Shown in pieces: positions 1 to 9,300 of a stretch of DNA of 62,902 nt; position 1 is the first letter of the stretch, and each line of letters opens with the position of its first letter. Origin of the DNA: CAZLQF01 sp964561545 (GTDB taxonomy: Bacteria > Bacteroidota > Bacteroidia > CAILMK01 > CAYYUA01); contig CAZLQF010000016.1 of assembly GCA_964561545.1 (NCBI GenBank), positions 1-62,902 on the forward strand. Reading direction: 5' to 3'. A program made the translations under genes and the position numbers. The notes under the pieces were generated by a model. It saw nothing but the letters and a program-made list of their open reading frames with translations. It ran no database searches and was not told the origin of the DNA.

Positions 1-2
1 GT

Positions 3-368
3 GAAGCCACCAACCAAAGCTTCTCCCCCGAAACTTCCGGTGAATATGCGGTAGCAGTCACCAAGAATGGTTGCACGGATACTTCCTCGTGCCATCAGGT
101 ACAAACCTCAGGCATTGCTTCCAAAAATTCCGATGCAGGTTTGGAGATATATCCCAATCCGGTCCAGGACCAGCTTAGCCTTGAATCCCCCAAATCTCAA
201 ACTACAAACTACAAACTCCAAACCCTCACCGGCCGCACCATCCAATCCGGCAAGCTGGCAGGCAAAGGCCAACACACGGTAGATGTCAGTGATCTGTCAG
301 CGGGTGTTTACCTGCTGCAGGTGAGGAATGATGAGGCGGTGCAGACGAAGAAGGTGATTGTGAAATGA
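3..368 (+). CDS. T9SS type A sorting-domain protein, 3' end only
   Basis: This is the C-terminal part of a secreted protein whose start lies before the window; the frame is open from base 3 to the TGA at 366-368. The visible residues begin with a PKD/Ig-like tail (GEYAVAVTKNGCTDTSSC), a pattern repeated in many Bacteroidota cell-surface adhesins. A type A T9SS sorting domain follows: LEIYPNPVQD, then the LSAGVYLLQV strand and the terminal KKVIVK. In the family this domain takes the protein across the outer membrane, where it is cleaved and the cargo attached or released. The cargo function cannot be told from this fragment. Confidence 0.9.
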   Translation, partial: EATNQSFSPETSGEYAVAVTKNGCTDTSSCHQVQTSGIASKNSDAGLEIYPNPVQDQLSLESPKSQTTNYKLQTLTGRTIQSGKLAGKGQHTVDVSDLSAGVYLLQVRNDEAVQTKKVIVK

Positions 369-430
369 CGTAGAAATATTGTAGAAACATGGTAGAAATA
401 AAGTAGCTAATGGCTATCTATCCATGCATA

Positions 431-453
431 GCGCAGGGTTTGAGACCCTGCGC
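431..453. repeat. REP-like perfect hairpin
   Basis: GCGCAGGGT (431-439) and ACCCTGCGC (445-453) are perfect 9-bp inverted arms around TTGAG. No T-run follows, so it does not look like an intrinsic terminator, although it lies 60 bp after the stop of the first T9SS gene. It resembles the REP palindromes mobilised by RAYT-type transposases; that link is inference, and no RAYT gene is in the window. Confidence 0.6.
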
Positions 454-500
454 TAACAGGTTTTTAAATTAAAAATTGTCAAATCAAAAATTGATTGATT

Positions 501-801
501 ATGAAATTAAGAACAAATGACCGCAAATGGAAAACTTATTTTAAAGGAATCACATGCTATTGCAAATGCCTTATGGTAGGTGTTTTGGTATTAGGGTTAG
601 GCTAATGGGTGAATGCGCAACAAGATCCCTATCCGAAGTGGAAGCAATTTACCAATGGCGATGATGTCCATGCCATTGCTGAGGAAGGCAATTTCCTCTG
701 GATAGGGACAAATGGAGGACATGTAAAATTTAACAAAAACACGGAGGAAAAAACTTTTTTCAACTCCGGTTTACCGGCTAATTATGTTCGAACGATTGCT
801 G
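501..801 (+). pseudogene. Broken beta-propeller (two-component regulator propeller-like) gene
   Basis: A reading frame starts at ATG 501 with a basic N-terminus and a hydrophobic segment (LMVGVLVLGLG) that looks like a signal peptide. It meets an in-frame TAA at 603-605, then continues WVNAQQDPYPKWKQF, so the signal peptide and its Ala-Gln cleavage region are split by the stop. Downstream is a propeller blade motif (FLWIGTNGGHVKFN) typical of Reg_prop/YYY proteins and hybrid two-component sensors. The coding similarity stops at about 800, where a REP-like hairpin begins and ends the frame at 842. Only one blade of a normally long propeller survives, so this is a relic, not a working gene. Confidence 0.75.
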
Positions 802-827
802 TAGGTTGGGTCTTCAGGCCCAACCTA
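802..827. repeat. REP-like hairpin interrupting the propeller pseudogene
   Basis: TAGGTTGGG (802-810) pairs perfectly with CCCAACCTA (819-827) around TCTTCAGG. It sits exactly where the propeller coding sequence is lost. It has the same build as the hairpin at 431-453: 9-bp GC-rich arms and a short loop. Confidence 0.6.
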
Positions 828-840
828 TCGAACAGGGAGT

Positions 841-920
841 AGGTGTGGCACGCCTTCGACCTCAACATTTCAAAATCACGGGCCATTTACCTTAGTGCCT
901 TTCTAAGGCGTGCCACACCT
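841..920. repeat. Long inverted repeat, 16-bp perfect arms
   Basis: AGGTGTGGCACGCCTT (841-856) has its exact reverse complement at 905-920, with a 48-nt spacer. It follows the 802-827 hairpin by 13 bp, so the two form a composite palindromic module. No protein is encoded in the spacer. Possible origins are a REP doublet or a small MITE-like insertion. Confidence 0.65.
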
Positions 921-1455
921 TGCCAGTATCAGAACGATACAGTCCAAGTTTTGAGCTGGCGTAGTTGTCTCGTGATGCTGCAATGCCTATTCATCGAAAC
1001 GGGTTTTTACTTCACAGGTAGCCCTTGATAATGCTCAAGATTACCACTTCCAGCGGATGAATCAATAGCTTTTTGATGACTTATAAGAACTATTAAACTT
1101 AAAAAATCCTGGAATTCTTCAAGTTTGATTCATCCCCCACAAATGAAGAATGACGGTTTTTTCTTTCTGATAATATTGCAGACTACGAATTACAACTTAT
1201 ACCGGGTTACCCTATCAGTAACAAGCAACCGATAACAATGATCAGTCGTCAACATGCTAAACTTTAATAAATTATTTTTACGATTGTAAGTATATTATTA
1301 TAAATACGAGGATTTTATTAATGCTCAAAAATTTTTTAAGTAAATGAAACATTTTTTAAATTAATAAATTAGTTTAGGAATTTTATAAATTTTTTAGTAT
1401 CTATGAAAAACATTTTGAAGCTTTCAGTGTTTGTAAATCCAAAAATTAAAATATT
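921..1455. other. Intergenic region upstream of the 1329-aa T9SS gene
   Basis: I see no gene here. The second half, from about 1260, is very AT-rich and probably holds the promoter and leader of the gene at 1456. No convincing TTTG/TAnnTTTG pair was found. Confidence 0.5.
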
Positions 1456-4400
1456 ATGAGCAATCGATTACTATGTAAAAAAAGTCTGCAAGCATTTGTT
1501 TTAAAGGCTTTTCAGGGAAGCATGCTTGCCCTGTTTTCGGTTTTTGCATTGAGTGGAAATGTAAATGGGCAGAATTATTGTAGTTCAAATCCCAATAGTT
1601 GTCAATCAAATACCCAAATTTTAAACTTTTCATTAGGGTCTACTTTGAACTTTTCAAGTCCTAATTGTGAGAATACAAGTGGAACAAATGGGTATGGTGA
1701 CTTTACGAATTTACCGGCTCCATCTGAAAATCCTGGGGATAGTATAAGTTATTCGATAGATCTTCCACCTGCAGGAGTGACGGTGTATTATGGTATCTAT
1801 ATCGACTGGAATGATGATGGAGACTTTGGAGATAATAATGAGTTTGTGGATAAAAATATTTTTGCAGGTGATTCTTTTTCAGGAAATATTCCAATTCCTG
1901 CCAGTGCACCTTTATCTCAATTGAGGGTTCGTGTTGTTTCAACTTTTAGTTTTGGCTCTAATCCTTTTGGACCAGTTAATAATTGTCCTTCAGTAAATCA
2001 AGGGGAAGTACTTGATTTCCCTTTAGATATTATTTGTGGGCAACCAGAAAATTTTCAGGCATCTGAAGCTAAAGGAGATTCGATAACGCTTACCTGGAGT
2101 GGTGGTAATCCCGGAGGCAGTACCTACAGCATCGAATATGGACAAAAGGGATTTAGTCAAGGCAATGGAACATTTACCTCTTCTACTTCAACTTCGAAAA
2201 CAATTACAGGGCTTGCACCTAATCAGTCCTATGATTTTTATTTACGGGAAATATGCGGGCCCAATGATTCTAGTATTTCTGTAAATATTAAAGGCGTGTG
2301 TGGAACGTATAAAGCAGTATTTGGTGAAGATTTTGAAAATGCTACAGTACCGTCTTTACCTGATTGTTGGTCTAAATTTAACAACACAAATGGTGCGATT
2401 CAATCCTCTACTAATGATGCTAATAATGGTTCTAAACATATAACAATCGATAATAGCTCAAATACCGGGAATAATGACACTTTAATGTTAATTACACCTA
2501 AGCTTCGAGATTTACAAATGGACCGAAGTGTAAAGTTTTTTGCAAAATTACCGAATGTAGCTGCTGAAAACCTTATTATTGGAACCCTTGATGATCCTGA
2601 GAATCCTTCAAGTTTTAATGCCGTTAATACAATTGGTTTATCTTCTAATTATCAGGAATACTCGGTAAAATTTAATAACACGCCCGCAGATCATGATTAT
2701 ATCGGATTTAGGCATGGCACTTCTGTAAAAGAAAAAATTTATATTGATGACGTTACTTATGAATTTACAGGTTGTTCTGCGCCTGATAATTTAAATGCGA
2801 TAAGTATAGGTGGTAATACGGTTGAGTTTGATTGGAACTCTAATTCTGGTGGTGGTGAATGGAAAGTAGAATGGGGCCAAAGTGGCTTTACTCCGGGTAC
2901 TGGCAATACAGCCATTACCTCTAATAAACCTTATCAAATTTCCGGCTTAACCGCAAGTACTACTTATGATGTTTACGTTTATGAGATTTGCGGCCCCGGA
3001 GACACCAGTTCCAGAAGCATGGTAGAAACCTTTACTACAGCTGCTTGTCCTGATCTTGCACAAGCCACCCTGCCTTATTTTGAAACCTTCGAAGATGTGT
3101 CCAATTTCCCCTCAGGTACCTACAAGGATGGTGCTTCATTTTGCGGTATAACTTATAGCTTGTCCCAGGTTCAGAACGCGGATGCCAATTGGGAATTTAA
3201 CAGTGAGAAAAATGGAAGACTTCGTTTTGATGCTGGATCCAATAACGGCAACCGGGGTGCAAGTCTTGACAGTGATGGAGGATGTGCCGCCAAAAACTTG
3301 GTCTTGACCTTAAATCTTTCCAATTATTCCAATTCGGATAACATTAAGTTAGGCTTTTATTACAAGTCTTATGGTAACAGTGCATCAGCAGACTCTGTTT
3401 TAATAAGAGGAAGTAGCGGTCAATCATGGGTTGGCGTGTACGAATTGGATGAAGCCCAGACTTCCGGTTACGATAAAGTGACCATTGATATTGACAATGC
3501 TTTGAGTAATGCAGGCCAAGGACCAACTGCTACCTTTCAGGTTAGATTTAAAGCCGATGGCTGCGATCAAATTTCCAATAATGGTGGTTTTACCTTTGAT
3601 GACATTGCGGTTTACAACTGCAATGACCAATTGAGCTACTGGACCGGAGACCAAGGTACAAGCTATAGTAACCCAGGTAACTGGTGCGGCAATGTACCGG
3701 CTTCCAATCTGGAGAGCGCTGTGATCTTCAATAATGATAAAAACAACTATCCAGTATTTTCCTCTAATATTACCTTATTTGGAACGTTGATCGAGGAAAA
3801 TGCACAATTGGACATCAATGGTAATAAACTTACCATTTTGGGGGATTTCATAAACCAAGGCCAGGCAGACATTGGCAATGGTACCCTGACTTTAACCGGA
3901 GGTGCTGATCAAAATGTGATTGATACTACAAGTGTGAGTACGGTCGTTGTAAATAAAACTGGTGGCACTGCAAATGTAATGGGAAGTCTTGAAGCCAGTA
4001 GCAATGTTGATTTAGTAAATGGCAATCTTAATACAACAAATGGTGAATTAAGGTTACTGGCCGACCAAAATGGCGTGGCTTACCTCGATGACTTCAGTAG
4101 CGGCCATAATGGTTCCATTACAGGTCCGATTACCATGGAGCAAGTTGCAACCGGAAGTTCAGGATGGCGTTACATCAGCAGTCCGGTAACCAATGCAACC
4201 ATTGGAACCTTGCAAGATGACTTTTTCATCAGCACAGGTGCCACGGGCAATGCCTATTACTTTGATGAGCCCAGTAGTGCTTCCGACTTCCTTGACGGAT
4301 GGATTCCGGTATCGAGCCGTTCCAAAAGCATGGACATCTTACAGGGCTTCGATGTCTTCTTCTGGCAAGCCAGTAATCCAAATGGAAACGTGACTTACCC

Positions 4401-5445
4401 GGAAACTTTCGATATTACCGGCACGCCAACAACCGGTGCCCAATCGAAGAGCTTGACCTCAAGCGGAAGCCAGTGGAATTTAGTCGGCAACCCCTATCCA
4501 TCTGCAATGGATTGGGACCAAGTAGCCTTACCAAACGGAATTTATGACGGCATTTACATCTGGAATCCCAACCAGGGGCAATTTGCCACTTACATTCCGG
4601 CAGCAGGCGGTAGCGGTACCAACGGAGCCGATAACCTCATTGCGCCTATGCAAGGCTTCTTTGTCTATGCCAATACAGGATCACCAACCTTCAGTGTTGA
4701 CAACAGCATGCGGATAAAAGGTACCACCAATTTTGTAGGAAAGCGCTCCAAAGAGCCTAAGAACCGTATCAGTCTGAAGGCTAATGATGGAGAAGGCGGA
4801 AAAGATGAGATGATCGTTTACTTCAATGATAATGCTACAGAGAGCTTTGATGGAAGTTATGATGCCTACGAGTTCAAGTCCAAAAAAGAGGCCATGCCCA
4901 ACCTTTATAGCAAAATCGGTAAGGAAAACGCTTCCATCAATGGCTTGCCTGAAGTTAGGGACGGTTTGGTAATCCCCGTGAAGCTGGAAAGTGGCAAAGA
5001 AGCCACTTACACCATCGATGCCAGCTTCAAGAACCTTGATCCTGGTGTAGAGGTTTACCTCGAGGATAAGACCACCGGGGCAATTCACGACCTCCAGGAA
5101 TCAGCGGTAGAGGTTGAGCATAAGCCTGATAAAACGGATCAATTTGCCTTAAGGTTCAGTATGGACGATGAGGCCACATCAAATGAAAAGATCGCACAAC
5201 GTTCGGACTTCAGCCTTTATTCCCATGATGAAAAGGTAGTGGTGAATTTTGGTGAAGCCTTTAAAGGAGCAGACCAGGCCAAGGTCAAGATCATGACCAT
5301 TGCGGGACAGGATGTTGTAGAAACTCAGCAAGTACCAACGGAAGGACGTCAGGAAATCAATTTAGGCAACCGCGCAGAAGGCGTTTACTTGGTACAAGTT
5401 GGTACCAATGAGCAAGTTAAGATGGAAAAGGTATTGGTGCACTAA
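1456..5445 (+). CDS. Large secreted multidomain protein with T9SS type A sorting domain
   Basis: 1329 aa, exported and probably cell-surface attached. A signal peptide spans about residues 1-38 (hydrophobic LALFSVFALSG, cleavage near NGQ). Next comes a GEVED domain (about 60-195: YYGIYIDWNDDGDF and later GEVLDFPL), a fibronectin type III domain (about 198-275), a lectin/MAM-like region (285-440), a second FN3 (445-530), another MAM-like region (535-715) and a beta-helix-like stretch opening with YWTGDQGTSYSNPGNW. The C-terminus (about 1250-1329) is a type A sorting domain ending MEKVLVH. From about residue 869 onward it is near-identical to the protein encoded on the other strand at 56288-62902, apart from a divergent patch at about residues 1070-1134. 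No catalytic motif is visible, so adhesion or matrix binding is the likely role. A strong terminator follows. Confidence 0.92.
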   Translation: MSNRLLCKKSLQAFVLKAFQGSMLALFSVFALSGNVNGQNYCSSNPNSCQSNTQILNFSLGSTLNFSSPNCENTSGTNGYGDFTNLPAPSENPGDSISYSIDLPPAGVTVYYGIYIDWNDDGDFGDNNEFVDKNIFAGDSFSGNIPIPASAPLSQLRVRVVSTFSFGSNPFGPVNNCPSVNQGEVLDFPLDIICGQPENFQASEAKGDSITLTWSGGNPGGSTYSIEYGQKGFSQGNGTFTSSTSTSKTITGLAPNQSYDFYLREICGPNDSSISVNIKGVCGTYKAVFGEDFENATVPSLPDCWSKFNNTNGAIQSSTNDANNGSKHITIDNSSNTGNNDTLMLITPKLRDLQMDRSVKFFAKLPNVAAENLIIGTLDDPENPSSFNAVNTIGLSSNYQEYSVKFNNTPADHDYIGFRHGTSVKEKIYIDDVTYEFTGCSAPDNLNAISIGGNTVEFDWNSNSGGGEWKVEWGQSGFTPGTGNTAITSNKPYQISGLTASTTYDVYVYEICGPGDTSSRSMVETFTTAACPDLAQATLPYFETFEDVSNFPSGTYKDGASFCGITYSLSQVQNADANWEFNSEKNGRLRFDAGSNNGNRGASLDSDGGCAAKNLVLTLNLSNYSNSDNIKLGFYYKSYGNSASADSVLIRGSSGQSWVGVYELDEAQTSGYDKVTIDIDNALSNAGQGPTATFQVRFKADGCDQISNNGGFTFDDIAVYNCNDQLSYWTGDQGTSYSNPGNWCGNVPASNLESAVIFNNDKNNYPVFSSNITLFGTLIEENAQLDINGNKLTILGDFINQGQADIGNGTLTLTGGADQNVIDTTSVSTVVVNKTGGTANVMGSLEASSNVDLVNGNLNTTNGELRLLADQNGVAYLDDFSSGHNGSITGPITMEQVATGSSGWRYISSPVTNATIGTLQDDFFISTGATGNAYYFDEPSSASDFLDGWIPVSSRSKSMDILQGFDVFFWQASNPNGNVTYPETFDITGTPTTGAQSKSLTSSGSQWNLVGNPYPSAMDWDQVALPNGIYDGIYIWNPNQGQFATYIPAAGGSGTNGADNLIAPMQGFFVYANTGSPTFSVDNSMRIKGTTNFVGKRSKEPKNRISLKANDGEGGKDEMIVYFNDNATESFDGSYDAYEFKSKKEAMPNLYSKIGKENASINGLPEVRDGLVIPVKLESGKEATYTIDASFKNLDPGVEVYLEDKTTGAIHDLQESAVEVEHKPDKTDQFALRFSMDDEATSNEKIAQRSDFSLYSHDEKVVVNFGEAFKGADQAKVKIMTIAGQDVVETQQVPTEGRQEINLGNRAEGVYLVQVGTNEQVKMEKVLVH

Positions 5446-5518
5446 TGAATTAAAGTTTTTTGGTTTTAAAGTGATACCTTTAGAAGCCCCGGTAAGTTTG
5501 CTTATCGGGGCTTTTTTT
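4059..5518 (+). repeat. Inverted duplicate copy A (T9SS C-terminal half plus terminator)
   Basis: Bases 4059-4664 and 4858-5445 are nearly identical to the reverse complement of 57073-57677 and 56288-56875. The matching segments have the same length, and about 190 bp between them is clearly diverged. Similarity continues past the stop codon into the terminator, ending near 5518. Copy B is at 56212-57677. Confidence 0.9.
5485..5518 (+). terminator. Intrinsic terminator of the 1456-5445 gene
   Basis: AGCCCCGGTAAG (5485-5496), loop TTTG, and CTTATCGGGGCT (5501-5512) form a 12-bp stem with one G-U pair, followed by seven T. The same hairpin, with one base changed in the stem, follows the paralogous gene at 56212-56248. 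Confidence 0.92.
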
Positions 5519-5833
5519 ATTCAATTGGTAGCTAATAATGGGGCCTAACATAGGTGATTATGTATAATAACCCGGCAAAACAGGGGCGCAATGAGGGTAT
5601 CCCGTGTAGGGAAAATTCAGAACTCCTGATCCGTTAGTAACCCAAATTGTCCTGTAAACTGGGAATTGAAATACTAAGATTGCGATAAAAAGTGGGCTAA
5701 TAGTGGATCTCATCAGGCCAAGTCAAACCGGCCTACTACCTATTAAATATTGATTTTCAATCACTTAATATTGAATTAGTTACTGATCGCTTGGGTAATT
5801 TTTAATATTAAATTTTTCTATTTTTGTAATGCA
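5519..5833. other. Intergenic region before the metal-efflux locus
   Basis: I see no gene. TATTTTTG at 5819-5826 matches the Bacteroidota -7 box, but the nearest TTG (5791-5793) is 25 nt upstream, which is too far for a good promoter. If used, it would give a nearly leaderless mRNA for the ATG at 5834. Confidence 0.4.
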
Positions 5834-6193
5834 ATGCAATGTTATTTAGTCAAAATTACGGCCCTCCTCTTACCGCTCCTGTTTGGAGGTCAGCTTACCA
5901 TGAATGCTTGTCCTAACGATGGAGACCAAAGCAAGGAACAACAAGCCAACCAAACTACAACGGGCATCAACGCCGTAACCTACGTCAAATTAAAAATAGA
6001 CAAGTCAGAGGAGGAAAAGACAACTTCAAAACCAGACTGTTGCACTGTATGCAAGGTTAACTTGATGGCATTGCAGTATCCCTTCCCATTAACAAATATG
6101 GCTCCGTTTGTTAAGGAAATACAATACCCTTCTCAAACCAAATCCTGCAGGAATGCCAATGAAGGCATTTGGCAACCGCCAAAAAATACCTAA
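5834..6193 (+). CDS. Small secreted Cys-containing protein upstream of the RND pump
   Basis: 119 aa with an N-terminal hydrophobic signal (ITALLLPLLFGGQLTMNAC). This could be a signal peptide or, with Cys after Ala, a weak lipobox. The mature part is polar and carries PDCCTVC plus one more Cys near the C-terminus (KSCRN). It lies 141 bp upstream of the czcA-like gene on the same strand. In many Bacteroidota a short Cys-bearing secreted protein (DUF6660-like) sits at this place before heavy-metal RND operons; homology to that family is inferred from position and Cys pattern only. A periplasmic metal-binding or sensing role would fit. Start: no earlier in-frame ATG or GTG follows the preceding stop. 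Confidence 0.65.
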   Translation: MQCYLVKITALLLPLLFGGQLTMNACPNDGDQSKEQQANQTTTGINAVTYVKLKIDKSEEEKTTSKPDCCTVCKVNLMALQYPFPLTNMAPFVKEIQYPSQTKSCRNANEGIWQPPKNT

Positions 6194-6334
6194 CACCTTT
6201 CTCTTGGGACAAGTGACTTTAGTAACTCATTAACCCTACCTTAACCTTTCATTTTGCAAACCTTGAATGGTGTGGGTTTTTGATCAAATTTTCACTCATT
6301 ATTTATTGAAGTATTTTAAAACATTGGATCATTT

Positions 6335-9300
6335 ATGATTAGGAAACTCATTGAATTTTCCGTCAAAAATAAAATTGTCATTGGTCTATTGACCATAGCT
6401 TTAGTTGTTTGGGGCATTTTCTCTATTACCACTTTACCCATTAATTCCATACCGGATATTTCCAGTAATCAGGTCCGGGTAATGACGGTTTCACCTGACC
6501 TGGCCACGCAGGAAGTTGAGCAATTCATAACCTACCCGGTTGAGCAGGAAATGGCCAACTTACCCGGGGTAAAAGAAATCAGATCGGTATCCAAGTTCGG
6601 GCTTTCTGTGGTAACGGTGGTGTTCAAAGAAGAGATGGACACTTATTTACCCCGGCAGCTTATTCAGGAAAAAATCAAAGCAGCCAAGGATAAAATCCCA
6701 GAAGGACTGGGAGAACCAAAAATGGGTCCTATCATTTCAGGTTTGGGTGAGATCTACCAATGGATCGTCACTACCAAGCCTGGTTATGATACAGCTTATT
6801 CTAAGATGGAATTGCGTTCCATCCAGGATTGGATGATCAAACGACAAATGGCGGGAATTGAAGGCGTTGTGGAAGTGAACAGTTGGGGCGGTCACCTTAA
6901 GCAATATGAAGTAGCAGTGGACCCTGATAAGCTTAAAAGCATGGATATCACGATGCTGGAAATCCATGAAGCCTTGAAAAGCAACAATAAAAACGCTGGT
7001 GGCAGCTACATTGAGAAAAACGCCAATGCCTATTACATCCGTGGAGAAGGACTGGTGCAATCATTGGAGGATATCCGCAACATCCGAATCACCAACCATG
7101 ATGGCTTTGCTGTTAATATTGAAGATGTAGCCAAAGTGCAGTTTGGCCATGCCACCCGTTTAGGTGCCTTTACCTACAATGGTAAAGGAGAAGCAGTGGC
7201 GGGCCAGGCCATGATGCTGAAAGGTGAGAACTCCTGGCAGGTTATCCAGAATGTTAAGGATCGCATGGAAAAGATTAAACAATCCTTGCCTGAAGGCATA
7301 AAGGTCAAACCTTTCATCGACCGAAGTAAACTCATCAATGCAACAACCAGCACGGTATCAGAAAACCTTGCATTAGGAGGATTGATTGTCATCTTTGTGC
7401 TGGTGCTACTTTTGGGGAATTGGCGTTCAGGTTTGATCGTAGCCTCGGTGATACCACTTTCCTTGTTGTTTGCTTTATCAATGATGAACCTCTTTCAGAT
7501 CAATGCCAACCTCATGAGTATGGGAGCCCTGGATTTTGGGATCATCGTGGATGGAGCGGTTATCATTGTAGAGTTCGTAGTCTATCAACTTCTTATTAAA
7601 CAGCAATCGATTCAACACCTTACAGGCATGGATCGTAAAAATGCCATCGATCAATTAACCATTGATTCCACAAGCCGAATGATGCGCACAGCCTTTTTTG
7701 GGCAGGTAATCATCTTGATCGTGTTCCTGCCAATCCTTACGCTAACTGGCGTTGAAGGCAAGATGTTCCGGCCCATGGCTTTAACCTTTGGCCTTGCCCT
7801 AATTGGCGCCATGATCTTATGCCTTACTTATGTACCAATGATGTCAGCACTGTTTATTAAACCATCTACGCACAAATTCAATAACATATCCGATAAGATC
7901 ATGAACAGGGTTTACAAAATTTACAAACCTGTAATCCATTTCGGGCTGAAAAATCGTTATGGTGTTTTAGGGTTGGCCATTGCCCTTTTAATCATTACGC
8001 TTATAGTTTTCTCCAGAATGGGAGCTGTTTTTATGCCCCAATTAGATGAAGGCAGTATAGTGGTACATCCGATTCTTCAACCTGGCACCTCTCTTAAGCA
8101 AACCACCAAAACGGTTACCCAGGTTGAAAATATCCTGCTCGATAAATTTCCCAATGAAGTGGATGAAGTTGCCACCCGCATCGGAACCGGAGAAGTGCCT
8201 GCCGACCCAATGTCACTCTCAATGTCCGACATGTTCGTCACCCTTAAAGCCAAAGATCAGTGGGAATCGGCAAACACCAAAAACGAGCTTATTGAAAAAA
8301 TGCAGCATGAAATGCAGGTGATCCCTGGCGTTAACTATTCCTTTTCGCAACCCATCGAAATGCTTTTAAGTCAATTTTTAACCGGGGTTAAGTCTGACAT
8401 TGCTGTGAAGATCTTTGGTAATGATCTGCAATTACTACAAGAAAAAGGGGATCGGGCCCAGGAATTACTTAGCGATGTAGAAGGCATTCAGAGCATGAGT
8501 GTAGAAAAAGTAACAGGTTTACCACAAATGGTGGTGGATTACAACCGGAAAAAAATGGCAGAATACGGGATCGACATTGAGGATGCCAACAAGACCTTAA
8601 GCATGGGCTTTTCGGGAGAAAAGGCGGGTACAGTGTATGAAGGGCAGCGCAGGTTTGATATGGTAGTTCGTTTGCAAAAAGACAGCCGAAAAGACCTTCA
8701 GGACATACGCAACCTTTACCTTGAAACTTCGGAAGGCAAACAAGTCCCTTTCAGCTCCATCGCAGAAGTCAATTACGAAAACGGACCAGCGCAAATATCC
8801 CGTGACCAAATACAAAGAAGGATCGTAGTTTCGGTTAATGCTGGGGACCGTGACATACAATCCTTGATCAATGACATTCGCCAACGCCTGGGCCAAAATT
8901 TGAACTTACCTGCGGGCTACAACATTTCATACGGTGGAGATTTTGAAAATCTACAGCAAGCCCGACAAAGGCTAATGATCATTGTTCCCCTGGCCCTTGG
9001 TTTGATTTTGATCCTGCTTTTTATAACGTTTAATTCCATCAAACAAAGCCTAATGGTATTTTCAGCCATTCCGCTTGCTGCCATTGGAGGCGTATTTGCC
9101 CTTTATTTGCGGGATATGCCTTTCAGCATTTCAGCAGCAGTTGGATTCATTGCCCTGTCTGGGATTGCTGTTCTCAATGGCATCGTGCTTATAAGCTTTT
9201 TCAATGAATTGAAACAAGAGGGTACGCACAACATTTTTAGGAGGATCCTTAAAGGGACCCGCATGCGTCTGCGCCCGGTCTTGCTTACAGCCTCCACGGA

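Noticed and set aside
4681..5088. 135-aa minus-strand open frame, echoed by a 113-aa plus-strand frame at 56645-56986
   Set aside because: Both lie antisense inside the two duplicated T9SS genes. They resemble each other only because the coding strands are duplicated.
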